A DNA stretch of 64,000 bases from Segatella copri (GTDB lineage: Bacteria > Bacteroidota > Bacteroidia > Bacteroidales > Bacteroidaceae), in the NCBI RefSeq assembly GCF_015074785.1, contig NZ_CP042464.1:3287001-3351000 (forward strand). Direction: 5' to 3'. Made by a program: the position numbers and the translations under genes. The notes beneath the pieces are model-generated. The model worked only from the letters and a program-made list of their open reading frames with translations, searched no databases and was not told where the DNA came from. How positions within the stretch are numbered: the stretch's first letter is position 1; every line of letters begins with the position of its first letter. Below, piece by piece: positions 1-7,548 of the stretch.

Positions 1-53
1 TGGCGGAATTAAAAAACCGCCTGAAAATTAGTATATTTTTATGGAGAAAAAAG

Positions 54-84
54 TTGTGCATCTCGTTGATTTTTAGTAACTTTG
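54..84 (+). promoter_or_regulatory. Transposase promoter
   Basis: TTG at 54-56 is followed after 20 bp by TAACTTTG at 77-84, matching the Bacteroidetes -33/-7 pattern. The expected start of transcription is about 30 nt before the transposase ATG. Confidence 0.6.
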
Positions 85-118
85 TAGTGTCCAATTATAA
101 AGTTATATATTTCACGCT

Positions 119-1018
119 ATGCACAACTTGTATGCAAATTTCGTAAAAATTCTTGAGATATGCAAGGATTTCTCCAAAAATTTAGTTAATGAGCTAGGAA
201 ATATTCCTCGCCCAGGAGTCGTACCACGTTTTTCAGACCTCGAAGTTGTTGCTTTGAGCTTGACAGCCGAGCATCTTAGCATCGACAGTGAAAACAACTT
301 GTTCGATAGGCTGAAGGAGTATAAGGCAGATATGCCAAATCTGATTTCTCGACGCCAGTTCAATGACAGGCGAAAGTTCACTGCGGAACTATGTGAGAAG
401 ATTCGTAAGCGCATAGCGTCAAAGATGGATGGTGCAGAAGAATATTTCTGCATAGATTCCAAACCAATAGAGGTGTGTCGCTTGTCCAGAGGCTTGCGTT
501 GCAAGATGAAAGGAACAGACGTAACAAACTCTCCTGCATTTGGCTATTGCGCTACTCAGAAGATATACTACTTTGGGTATAAACTCCACGCTGTCTGTGG
601 GTTAAGTGGAGTTATCCACTCGTATGACCTGAGTCCAGCTAATGTTCATGACATTCATTTTCTTAAAGATGTAAAGTTTCAATTCCATGACTGTTGCATC
701 CTTGGCGATCGAGCTTACCTCAGTGCGGAACTACAGCAAGACTTGTTTTCTTCTGTAGGCATCAAGTTGGAAGTTCCATATCGCTTGAACATGAAGAATT
801 GGCGACCAACATTTAAGCCTTATGCTAAGGCGAGGAAGAGAATCGAGACAAATTTCTCTCAACTTTGTGATCACTTCATGCTCTTCCGAAACTATGCTAA
901 GCAAACACTAGGACTGTTTACCCGAATCATCGGGAAAATCAGCGCATTTACAGTCTTGCAATATATTAATTATGTAAACAACAGACCGGTTGGCAGGGTT
1001 AAGTATGCGCTAAATTAA
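119..1018 (+). CDS. IS982-family transposase
   Basis: This is a 299-residue DDE transposase that would cut and paste the surrounding element. The catalytic triad can be read as D113 (in CIDSKPIEVC), D197 (in ILGDRAYL) and E243 (in KRIETNFSQL), and the spacing and the DRAY and RIE contexts are those of the IS982/DDE_Tnp_1 group. The N-terminal 100 residues are helical and probably bind the ends. The frame is open throughout with no frameshift, so the copy may be active. It starts at the first ATG after the promoter. It has no functional link to the gene that follows, which is on the opposite strand. Confidence 0.93.
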   Translation: MHNLYANFVKILEICKDFSKNLVNELGNIPRPGVVPRFSDLEVVALSLTAEHLSIDSENNLFDRLKEYKADMPNLISRRQFNDRRKFTAELCEKIRKRIASKMDGAEEYFCIDSKPIEVCRLSRGLRCKMKGTDVTNSPAFGYCATQKIYYFGYKLHAVCGLSGVIHSYDLSPANVHDIHFLKDVKFQFHDCCILGDRAYLSAELQQDLFSSVGIKLEVPYRLNMKNWRPTFKPYAKARKRIETNFSQLCDHFMLFRNYAKQTLGLFTRIIGKISAFTVLQYINYVNNRPVGRVKYALN

Positions 1019-1052
1019 TTCCGCCAACGGGTATAATATAGATGAATTGAGC

Positions 1053-1087
1053 AGAGCTCTTAGATGGCAGCGCCATCTAAGAGCTCT
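1053..1087 (-). terminator. Perfect 16-bp hairpin overlapping the deacylase stop codon
   Basis: Arms 1053-1068 and 1072-1087 pair perfectly around a 3-nt loop. The stem includes the last codons and the stop of the minus-strand gene. There is no clear U-run on the minus strand, so termination activity is uncertain, but the position right at the gene end fits an end-of-transcript structure. Confidence 0.55.
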
Positions 1088-2124
1088 TTGTATTTGGCGA
1101 TAGCATCAGCTATCTCGCTTATTTTGATGAATTCATCGGCAGAATGGGAGCGGGAAGATTCGCCAGGACCCAGTTTGAACGAAGGGAAGTGCATCAGAGC
1201 CTGGTCGCTGAGGGTAGGACTGCCGAATGGCTTCATGCCCATGGCTACACATTTCCTGATAAGAGGATGCGCCGGGTCGATGCGGGATGACTTCAGACGG
1301 AAACTGTGGGCCTTCACCTCGCTCTTCAGGTGCTGGCAGATAAACTCGTAAACCTCCTCGTTGTCGTAAAACTCGTTGGTGCGGATATCCACAAGCATCG
1401 TACACTTATCCGGAATCACATTGTGCTGGGTTCCGGCATTCACTACGGTAAGCGTCATCTTGGTAGGTCCCAGGAATTCGCTTACCTTCTCAAACTTATA
1501 GTCACGAATCCATCGCATATCATCCAATGCCTCGTAGATAGCGTTTACTCCCTCGTTTCGGGCAGCATGACCGCTCTTTCCGTGAGCAATCACATCCAGC
1601 ACCATCAGTCCCTTTTCGGCAACAGCCGGGTTCATGCCGGTAGGTTCACCCACGATGGCAAGGTCGATATGCGGAAGCAAAGGCAGGGCACGGGTAATGC
1701 CATCCTTTCCCGACACCTCTTCTTCGGCGGATGCCAGATAGATAAGATTATACTGCTGAGGCTTTGCGGTCAGCATTCTGAATATCTGGAGGAGCGAACA
1801 GAGTCCGCCGCCGCAATCGTTGCTGCCCAAACCGTAAAGTACACCCTCTTCAACATCCGGTGAAAACGGGTTGCGTGTCCATGAAGCCACAGGCTTCACG
1901 GTATCGATGTGAGCGTTGAGCAGCAGGGTAGGTCGGCTCTCATCGTAATGAGGGTCGATAATCCAGATGTTGTTCGCCTCACGCTGAGGTTCGAAACCAT
2001 ATTTGCGGATGGTCTGCTCCATGATGTCGGCAGCATCCTTCTCGTTTCTGCTTACAGATGGGGTGGCGATGAGCTTTTTCAGCAAATCCACGGCATCGCT
2101 TACATATTCTTCTTGTGTCATCAT
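1060..2124 (-). CDS. M20 family metallo-deacylase, ArgE-like
   Basis: This 354-residue zinc-dependent amidohydrolase removes an N-acyl group from an amino acid. M20 motifs are visible in order: LLNAHIDTV (metal His), LGSNDCGGG (bridging Asp), ASAEEEVSG (catalytic Glu and ligand), GEPTG (ligand) and RSHSADEF near the end (final His). Length and order fit the acetylornithine deacetylase/DapE group. Because an N-succinylornithine-type carbamoyltransferase lies at 61031-61993, the natural substrate in this organism may be N-succinylcitrulline rather than acetylornithine. That is inference from the Bacteroides arginine pathway. The gene is monocistronic and opens with its own minus-strand promoter. 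The IS element sits just past its 3' end and does not interrupt it. Confidence 0.82.
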   Translation of the reverse strand: MMTQEEYVSDAVDLLKKLIATPSVSRNEKDAADIMEQTIRKYGFEPQREANNIWIIDPHYDESRPTLLLNAHIDTVKPVASWTRNPFSPDVEEGVLYGLGSNDCGGGLCSLLQIFRMLTAKPQQYNLIYLASAEEEVSGKDGITRALPLLPHIDLAIVGEPTGMNPAVAEKGLMVLDVIAHGKSGHAARNEGVNAIYEALDDMRWIRDYKFEKVSEFLGPTKMTLTVVNAGTQHNVIPDKCTMLVDIRTNEFYDNEEVYEFICQHLKSEVKAHSFRLKSSRIDPAHPLIRKCVAMGMKPFGSPTLSDQALMHFPSFKLGPGESSRSHSADEFIKISEIADAIAKYKELLDGAAI

Positions 2125-2150
2125 AATCTCCCTTTTTATTGTTTCGAGGG

Positions 2151-2158
2151 CAAAGATA
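2151..2158 (-). promoter_or_regulatory. -7 element of the M20 gene promoter
   Basis: CAAAGATA on the plus strand reads TATCTTTG on the minus strand, 27 bp upstream of the start codon. A clean -33 match is not seen. Confidence 0.5.
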
Positions 2159-2199
2159 CGAAAAAAAGAGCAGATAAAGTGGAAAAAATATCTTTTTAT

Positions 2200-2230
2200 T
2201 TTGTGTTCTTAACAAATTCTATTATCTTTG
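2200..2230 (+). promoter_or_regulatory. Promoter of the acyl-CoA synthetase gene
   Basis: TTTG at 2200-2203 and TATCTTTG at 2223-2230 are separated by 19 bp, an ideal Bacteroidetes promoter. The ATG at 2254 follows at a short distance and decides the start; the open frame continues upstream to 1909 but that part overlaps the divergent gene and the promoter. Confidence 0.75.
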
Positions 2231-2253
2231 CATCAGAATATAAATATAAGCTT

Positions 2254-4062
2254 ATGCAGATTAATAGTCATCTTTCGGTACTGGTACATGATCTCGCCAA
2301 GAAATGGGGAGAGAAAACTGCTTTAACTTTCAGAAAGTTTGGCAGCGACCAGTGGCAATCGGTTTCATTCAACCTCTTTTCCTTAAGAGTGAAACAAGTG
2401 AGCAATGCCCTCCTGAATCTTGGGGCTAAACCTCTTGACAAAATCGCTGTCTTCTCGCAGAACTGTGTGCATTATCTGTACACCGACTTCGGTGCGTACG
2501 GTATCAGAGTTACTGCTGTGCCATTCTATGCCAACAGCAGCGAGCAGCAGATTCAATATATGATTAATGATGCGCAGATTCGCTTTCTCTTTGTAGGCGA
2601 ACAGGAGCAGTATGACAAGGCTCACCGTATCTTTGCCCTCTGTCCTTCTCTGGAGCGTATCATCATCTTCGATTCCAGCGTACGCATCAGTACACACGAT
2701 CCTGCAGCCCTCTATTTCAAGGACTTTCTGAAGTTGGGTGAGAATCTTCCTCGTCAGACAGAAGTGGAGGAACTCTACAAGCAGGCAAGTATGGATGACT
2801 TGGCTGATATCCTCTATACCAGTGGAACAACGGGCGACAGTAAGGGCGTGATGCTGACTTATAGCCAGTATTATGCTGCTTTGAAGGCAAACGACGAATG
2901 CGTGCCTGTTACCGACAAGGACCGTGTCATCGACTTCCTTCCATTTACCCATATCTTTGAACGTGCCTGGTCTTACCTCTGCTTGAGCGAAGGTGCCGAA
3001 CTCATCATCAATACTTATCCTCATGAAATTCAGGAGAGTATGAGAGAGGTGCATCCTACCTGTATGTGTAGTGTGCCACGTTTCTGGGAGAAGGTGTATA
3101 TCGCCGTAAAGGCAAAGATGGATGATGCCGGTCCTATCCAGAAGAAACTCTTCTACCATGCCTTGTCGGTAGGTAAGAAACGTAATATCGAGTATATTGC
3201 CAACTGCAAGCGTCCTCCTTTGGCTCTGGAGTTGGAATATAGAATTATCAACAAGACCGTTTTGAGCATGGTTCGCAAGCAGTTGGGCTTGGAAAAACCG
3301 AATATCTTCCCTACAGCGGGTGCTTATGTAAGTCCGGAAGTAGAGGAGTTTGTACATGCCATCGGTATCGATATGGTGGTGGGTTACGGTCTGACCGAGA
3401 GCCTTGCCACCGTATCCTGTGATCATCTCGACAAGAAACGCAGTCTGGGTTCTGTGGGTCGCCCGATCTCCTGCATTCAGGTAAAGATAGGTGAGGATAA
3501 TGAGGTGCTCCTCAAGGGTCCTACCATCACTCCGGGATATTATCATCGTGATACCACCAATGCGAAGGCATTCGACAAGGATGGATTCTTCCATACCGGT
3601 GATGCCGGCTACATGAAGGATGGCGAGCTTTATCTCACCGAGCGTATCAAGGACCTGTTCAAGACATCGAATGGTAAATATATCGCTCCGCAGCAGGTAG
3701 AATCATTGCTCCTGGTAGATAAGTTTATCGATCAGGTGGCTGTTATAGCCGACCAGCGCAAGTTCGTATCAGCCCTCGTCGTTCCAGAGTTCCGTCTCGT
3801 GGAGGACTGGGCACGTGAGCATCATATCGCCTTCACCTGCCGTGAAGATTTGTGTGCTAACGAGAAGGTGCAGAAGATGCTGATGGACCGTATTCAGATT
3901 CTCCAGCAGCATCTGGCTTATTATGAGCAGATTAAGCGCATTACCCTCCTGGCTCACCACTTCTCTATGGAGTCGGGCGAGTTGACCAATACCTTGAAGA
4001 TTCGCCGCCCTATCATCAACAAGAACTATAAGGCGGAGATTGACAAGATGTATGAGGAGTAA
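2254..4062 (+). CDS. Long-chain fatty acid--CoA ligase (AMP-forming)
   Basis: This is a 602-residue adenylate-forming enzyme that activates fatty acids with ATP and CoA at the inner membrane face. The AMP-binding P-loop YTSGTTGDSKG lies at about residue 187, the A5-type motif GYGLTESLA at about 377, and TGDAGYMKDGELYLTERIKD carries the conserved Asp and the hinge region. The N-terminal 100 residues are typical of FadD/FAA-type ligases of Bacteroidetes. The start was placed at the ATG just after a strong promoter, not at the longer open frame. prfB follows 39 nt downstream and is probably co-transcribed. No oddities seen. Confidence 0.9.
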   Translation: MQINSHLSVLVHDLAKKWGEKTALTFRKFGSDQWQSVSFNLFSLRVKQVSNALLNLGAKPLDKIAVFSQNCVHYLYTDFGAYGIRVTAVPFYANSSEQQIQYMINDAQIRFLFVGEQEQYDKAHRIFALCPSLERIIIFDSSVRISTHDPAALYFKDFLKLGENLPRQTEVEELYKQASMDDLADILYTSGTTGDSKGVMLTYSQYYAALKANDECVPVTDKDRVIDFLPFTHIFERAWSYLCLSEGAELIINTYPHEIQESMREVHPTCMCSVPRFWEKVYIAVKAKMDDAGPIQKKLFYHALSVGKKRNIEYIANCKRPPLALELEYRIINKTVLSMVRKQLGLEKPNIFPTAGAYVSPEVEEFVHAIGIDMVVGYGLTESLATVSCDHLDKKRSLGSVGRPISCIQVKIGEDNEVLLKGPTITPGYYHRDTTNAKAFDKDGFFHTGDAGYMKDGELYLTERIKDLFKTSNGKYIAPQQVESLLLVDKFIDQVAVIADQRKFVSALVVPEFRLVEDWAREHHIAFTCREDLCANEKVQKMLMDRIQILQQHLAYYEQIKRITLLAHHFSMESGELTNTLKIRRPIINKNYKAEIDKMYEE

Positions 4063-4066
4063 TCAT

Positions 4067-4101
4067 ATAGTTTAAAGTTAAAAGTTTATAGTTAAGAGTT
4101 A
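4067..4101 (+). repeat. Five tandem heptads abutting the prfB start codon
   Basis: The whole spacer between the ligase stop and the prfB ATG is made of five 7-nt units of the form AxAGTTw (4067, 4074, 4081, 4088, 4095), ending at the base before ATG. The same family recurs at 36845, 48280 and 50703. Confidence 0.75.
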
Positions 4102-5229
4102 ATGATTACAGCTGACCAGTTGAAGGATGTGATGGACAGAGCTGACGCTCTGCATCGCTATCTCAATATAGACCAGAAGAAAGTAGAATATGAAGAGGAG
4201 CAGCTCCGCACCCAGGCTCCTGACTTCTGGGAAGACCCGAAGTATGCACAGGAGCAGATGAAGAAAGTGAAGGGCATCCAAAAATGGCTGGATGGCTATA
4301 AGACCGTACGTCTTTATGCCGATGAACTGCAGCTAGCTTTCGACTTCTATAAAGATGAAATGGTGACCGAGGAAGAGGTGGATGCCGATTATGCCAAGGC
4401 GATCAAAGCCATCGAAGACCTGGAGTTGAAGAACATGCTTCGCCAGAAGGAAGACCCGATGGACTGTGTGCTCAAGATTAATTCCGGTGCCGGTGGTACC
4501 GAGAGCCAGGACTGGGCACAGATGCTGATGCGTATGTATATGCGCTGGGCTGAAGCTCATGGCTATAAGGTAACTATCACCGATATGCAGGAAGGTGATG
4601 AGGCTGGTATCAAGAGCGTCACCATGACCATTGAGGGCGGTGAGTACGCTTATGGCTATCTGAAGAGCGAGAACGGTGTGCACCGACTGGTGCGTGTTTC
4701 TCCTTTCAATGCCCAGGGCAAGCGAATGACCAGTTTCGCCAGTGTCTTCGTAACTCCGCTGGTAGATGATACCATCGAGGTATATGTCGACCCAGCCAAG
4801 CTCTCCTGGGATACCTTCCGTTCGAGTGGTGCCGGTGGTCAGAATGTGAATAAGGTGGAATCAGGTGTCCGTCTGCGTTATTGGTATACCGATCCTGATA
4901 CAGGTGAGGAAGAAGAAATCCTCATCGAGAATACCGAGACCCGTGACCAGCCAAAGAACCGTGCCAAGGCATTGTTGCTCTTGAAGAGCCAACTCTACGA
5001 CCGCGCCATGAAGAAGCGTCTGGAGGCTAAGGCTAAGATTGAGGCTGGTAAGAAGAAGATAGAGTGGGGAAGCCAGATTAGAAGTTATGTCTTCGACGAC
5101 CGTCGTGTGAAAGACCACCGAACCAACTATCAGACATCGGATGTAGATGGCGTGATGGACGGCAAGATAGATGATTTCATCAAGGCATACCTGATGGAGT
5201 TCCCTACGAATGATGACGAACAACAATAA
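4102..5229 (+). CDS. prfB: Peptide chain release factor 2
   Basis: RF2 ends translation at UGA and UAA by triggering hydrolysis in the ribosome. The 375-residue protein has the RF2 stop-codon recognition tripeptide SPF (200-202) and the catalytic GGQ (245-247, in SGAGGQNVNKVESG). The E. coli gene needs a programmed +1 frameshift after the segment equivalent to residues 17-20 here; in this gene that point reads YLNIDQKK in one continuous frame, with no in-frame TGA, so the autoregulatory frameshift is absent. The start is the only sensible ATG and it directly follows a heptad repeat with no evident Shine-Dalgarno sequence. It is followed by two small genes on the same strand. Confidence 0.96.
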   Translation: MITADQLKDVMDRADALHRYLNIDQKKVEYEEEQLRTQAPDFWEDPKYAQEQMKKVKGIQKWLDGYKTVRLYADELQLAFDFYKDEMVTEEEVDADYAKAIKAIEDLELKNMLRQKEDPMDCVLKINSGAGGTESQDWAQMLMRMYMRWAEAHGYKVTITDMQEGDEAGIKSVTMTIEGGEYAYGYLKSENGVHRLVRVSPFNAQGKRMTSFASVFVTPLVDDTIEVYVDPAKLSWDTFRSSGAGGQNVNKVESGVRLRYWYTDPDTGEEEEILIENTETRDQPKNRAKALLLLKSQLYDRAMKKRLEAKAKIEAGKKKIEWGSQIRSYVFDDRRVKDHRTNYQTSDVDGVMDGKIDDFIKAYLMEFPTNDDEQQ

Positions 5230-5250
5230 TAATCTAAAAAATATACGACT

Positions 5251-5400
5251 ATGAGTGGAAATAAAGACTTAAGAAGAGCCAAACATGAGGCTTATCAGAA
5301 GAAACAGGCTGCAAAAGGCGAGAAAGTAATCAAGTGGATATTTATAGGATTGATAGTCCTTGGTATTCTTTTTGCCATTTATGCAACAACATTAGTATAA
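5251..5400 (+). CDS. Small single-pass membrane protein (49 aa)
   Basis: The open frame runs ATG to TAA within the prfB to CYTH gap and stops 4 nt before the next ATG. It encodes a basic, Lys/Arg-rich N-terminal half (about residues 5-27) and a hydrophobic helix at about 28-47 (IKWIFIGLIVLGILFAIY), so it should be an inner-membrane protein with a cytoplasmic N-terminus. I do not recognise the family. Codon use and tight spacing on both sides support a real gene in one operon with prfB and the CYTH gene. Confidence 0.75.
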   Translation: MSGNKDLRRAKHEAYQKKQAAKGEKVIKWIFIGLIVLGILFAIYATTLV

Positions 5401-5404
5401 AACA

Positions 5405-5905
5405 ATGAGTGGATTAGAGATAGAAAGAAAATTCCTCGTTAAGAAGGGCGACGCTTATAAAAGCGCCGCCTTTTCTTCTAGTCATATCCAGCAGGGATAT
5501 ATTCCTGCCGAGGGGGCTACGGTGCGGGTTCGCACACGGGATGAGAAGGCTTACCTTACCATTAAGGGCAAGTCGGTAAATGGCGGCATGACCCGCTATG
5601 AGTTTGAAAAGGAGATAACGATGGACGAAGCGCAGCATCTCCTGCAACTTTGTCAGGGAGGCGTCATCGATAAGCGTCGCTATCTTGTGAAAAGTGGCAG
5701 TCATACCTTCGAGGTGGATGAGTTCTATGGCGATAATAAAGGACTGGTCATGGCAGAGGTGGAGTTGGCAAGCGAGACCGAAGCCTATGAGAAACCTGAT
5801 TTCATCGGCATGGAGGTAACAGGCGACAAGAGATTCTACAATTCGCATCTCTTGGGCAATCCTTTCTCGAAGTGGCGTGATACCTTGCCGGCTGAATATC
5901 GTTAG
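5405..5905 (+). CDS. CYTH domain protein (triphosphate tunnel metalloenzyme)
   Basis: A 166-residue protein of the CYTH superfamily, whose members hydrolyse inorganic triphosphate or thiamine triphosphate, or make cAMP. The defining EXEXK motif is E5-I-E7-R-K9 at the N-terminus, followed by alternating strands with conserved basic and acidic pairs (VRVRTRDEKAYLTIKG, YEFEKEI, KRRYLV, EVDEF, AEVEL) that build the tunnel. Length matches the short bacterial group; triphosphatase activity is more likely than cyclase activity, but the substrate cannot be read from sequence. It is the last gene of the prfB cluster. Confidence 0.88.
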   Translation: MSGLEIERKFLVKKGDAYKSAAFSSSHIQQGYIPAEGATVRVRTRDEKAYLTIKGKSVNGGMTRYEFEKEITMDEAQHLLQLCQGGVIDKRRYLVKSGSHTFEVDEFYGDNKGLVMAEVELASETEAYEKPDFIGMEVTGDKRFYNSHLLGNPFSKWRDTLPAEYR

Positions 5906-6016
5906 AAAATGTATCGAAAAAGTCATTTCTGCGTCCTAAAACGGATTAAATTGCATAAATATTACTAAATTTGTGTTTTTGCTTTCAAATAATTCATATA
6001 TTTCAGAATTATTTTA

Positions 6017-6024
6017 TAATTTTG
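6017..6024 (+). promoter_or_regulatory. -7 element upstream of the first symporter gene
   Basis: TAATTTTG lies 47 bp before the ATG at 6072. The surrounding 100 bp are AT-rich. No exact -33 TTTG at the right distance. Confidence 0.5.
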
Positions 6025-6071
6025 CACGAAGAAAAATTAAAAAGTAAGAATTTAGTAATAGAAAGATAGAA

Positions 6072-7436
6072 ATGACAGATTCAAATAGAGGAAGTTTTGG
6101 TAGCAAGATAGGATTGATTCTTGCTACAGCAGGTGGCGCCGTAGGTTTGGGTAACGTATGGCGCTTCCCTTATATGGCTGGTCAGGAAGGTGGCGCAGCC
6201 TTTATTCTGGTATACATCGGAAGTGTGCTCCTGTTGGGCATTCCATGTATGATTTCTGAGTTTATCATCGGCCGTCATGGTGCCTCTAATACCGCACGTG
6301 CCTATACCAAACTCTCTAATGGTACGGCTTGGAAGTGGGTAGGCTATCTTGAGGTGCTTACCGGTTTTCTGATTACGGGCTATTATGCGGTGGTTTCGGG
6401 CTGGTGTCTGCAGTATGTCTATGCCAGTATCATGGGCGAACTGCATGGTGACCCTACCTTTGTGGCGAATTACTTCAAGGAGTTTTCTTCTGATCCTGTG
6501 CGTCCGGTTATGTGGACGGTAGCGATATTCCTGATTTGTCATTTCGTGATTATTCATGGTGTGCGCGGCGGTATAGAGAAGGCTTCTAAGGTGATGATGC
6601 CTCTCCTGTTCATCCTGCTTTTGATTATTGTGGTAGCAGCTTGTCTGTTGCCGGATGCAGGTAAGGGCGTGGAGTTCCTGTTGAAGCCTGATTTCGGAAA
6701 GGTAGACAGAAACGTGTTCCTGAATGCCTTGGGTCAGTCGTTCTATTCTATGAGTATCGGTATGGGCTGTATCTGTACCTATGCCTCTTACTTCAGCCGT
6801 CAGACCAATCTCTTCAAGAGTGCTTTGCAGATTTCCATCATCGATTTGCTGGTAGCAGTACTGGCTGGTCTGATGATTTTCCCTGCAGCCTTCTCTGTAG
6901 GAGTATCACCGGATAGTGGTCCTTCGCTCATCTTTATCACTTTGCCGAATGTCTTTAATCAGGCGTTTGCATCGTTACCTGTACTGGGTTGGATCATCTC
7001 GCTGCTTTTCTACGTATTGCTGTCGGTAGCTGCCCTGACCTCGCTGATGTCACTTCATGAGGTGAATACTTCTTTCTTCTACGAGGAGTTGAAGATAGAC
7101 CGCAAGAAGGGTGCTACCATTGTTACAGTTTCCTGTGCCATCATCGGAGCCTTCTGTTCTCTCTCTTTGGGTGCAACAGACAAACTTTCGTTCTTCGGAA
7201 AGGCGCTGTTCGATTGGTTCGACTTCGTTACGGGTCAGATATTCCTTCCTCTGGGAGGATTCCTTACCTGCCTGTTCCTGGGCTGGTATGTACCTAAGCA
7301 GATCGTACAGGATGAGTTTACCAACTGGGGAACCTTGAAGGGCCGTCTCTTCGGTATTTATCTTTTCCTGATTAAGTTCGTTTGTCCTGTCCTCATCTTC
7401 CTGGTATTCCTGAACCAGTTTGGTGTCTTCGGATAA
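6072..7436 (+). CDS. Sodium-dependent transporter, NSS (SNF) family, copy 1
   Basis: A 454-residue inner-membrane symporter of the LeuT/neurotransmitter:sodium family, which brings in amino acids with Na+. The signature in helix 1, GLGNVWRFPYMAGQEGG (about residues 21-37), contains the unwound substrate and Na+ site. About 11-12 hydrophobic helices follow, as is usual for bacterial members. The fixed end ...IVQDEFTNWGTLKGRLFG... is shared with the next gene. The substrate is unknown; bacterial relatives take tryptophan, tyrosine, leucine or methionine. It is followed by a close paralog on the same strand, so this is a tandem duplication. Confidence 0.92.
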   Translation: MTDSNRGSFGSKIGLILATAGGAVGLGNVWRFPYMAGQEGGAAFILVYIGSVLLLGIPCMISEFIIGRHGASNTARAYTKLSNGTAWKWVGYLEVLTGFLITGYYAVVSGWCLQYVYASIMGELHGDPTFVANYFKEFSSDPVRPVMWTVAIFLICHFVIIHGVRGGIEKASKVMMPLLFILLLIIVVAACLLPDAGKGVEFLLKPDFGKVDRNVFLNALGQSFYSMSIGMGCICTYASYFSRQTNLFKSALQISIIDLLVAVLAGLMIFPAAFSVGVSPDSGPSLIFITLPNVFNQAFASLPVLGWIISLLFYVLLSVAALTSLMSLHEVNTSFFYEELKIDRKKGATIVTVSCAIIGAFCSLSLGATDKLSFFGKALFDWFDFVTGQIFLPLGGFLTCLFLGWYVPKQIVQDEFTNWGTLKGRLFGIYLFLIKFVCPVLIFLVFLNQFGVFG

Positions 7437-7478
7437 AGTATTTGTAATCGGATGATCATATAATCTCAGATATAACTA

Positions 7479-7491
7479 TATATAATAAGGT
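7479..7491 (+). repeat. TATATAATAAGGT motif, site 1
   Basis: Intergenic, between the two symporter genes. One of five identical 13-mers in the window, all on the plus strand. Confidence 0.6.
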
Positions 7492-7548
7492 GTAGCATCT
7501 GCCGTTTCTTCGGAAAACAACAAACACTACACATTAAAGATTTAGATA

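Larger units (their letters stand above)
1..1026 (+). mobile_element. Complete IS982-family insertion sequence
   Basis: The element starts at the first base of the window. Its ends are perfect 12-bp terminal inverted repeats (TGGCGGAATTAA at 1-12, reverse complement at 1015-1026). It is about 1.03 kb and has one intact DDE transposase gene, which fits IS982. The left flank lies outside the window, so a target duplication cannot be tested. The stop codon of the transposase lies inside the right inverted repeat. Confidence 0.93.

Noticed and set aside
1909..2253. N-terminal extension of the acyl-CoA ligase
   Set aside because: It overlaps the divergent M20 gene and the ligase promoter; the ATG at 2254 gives the normal length.
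2383..3594. Minus-strand open frame of 403 residues
   Set aside because: It lies fully inside the acyl-CoA ligase gene; the plus-strand protein has all family motifs, and the minus frame has none.
7437..7548. Riboswitch between the two symporter genes
   Set aside because: Only a weak GTGTAG/CTACAC pairing was found and no known aptamer core was recognised.
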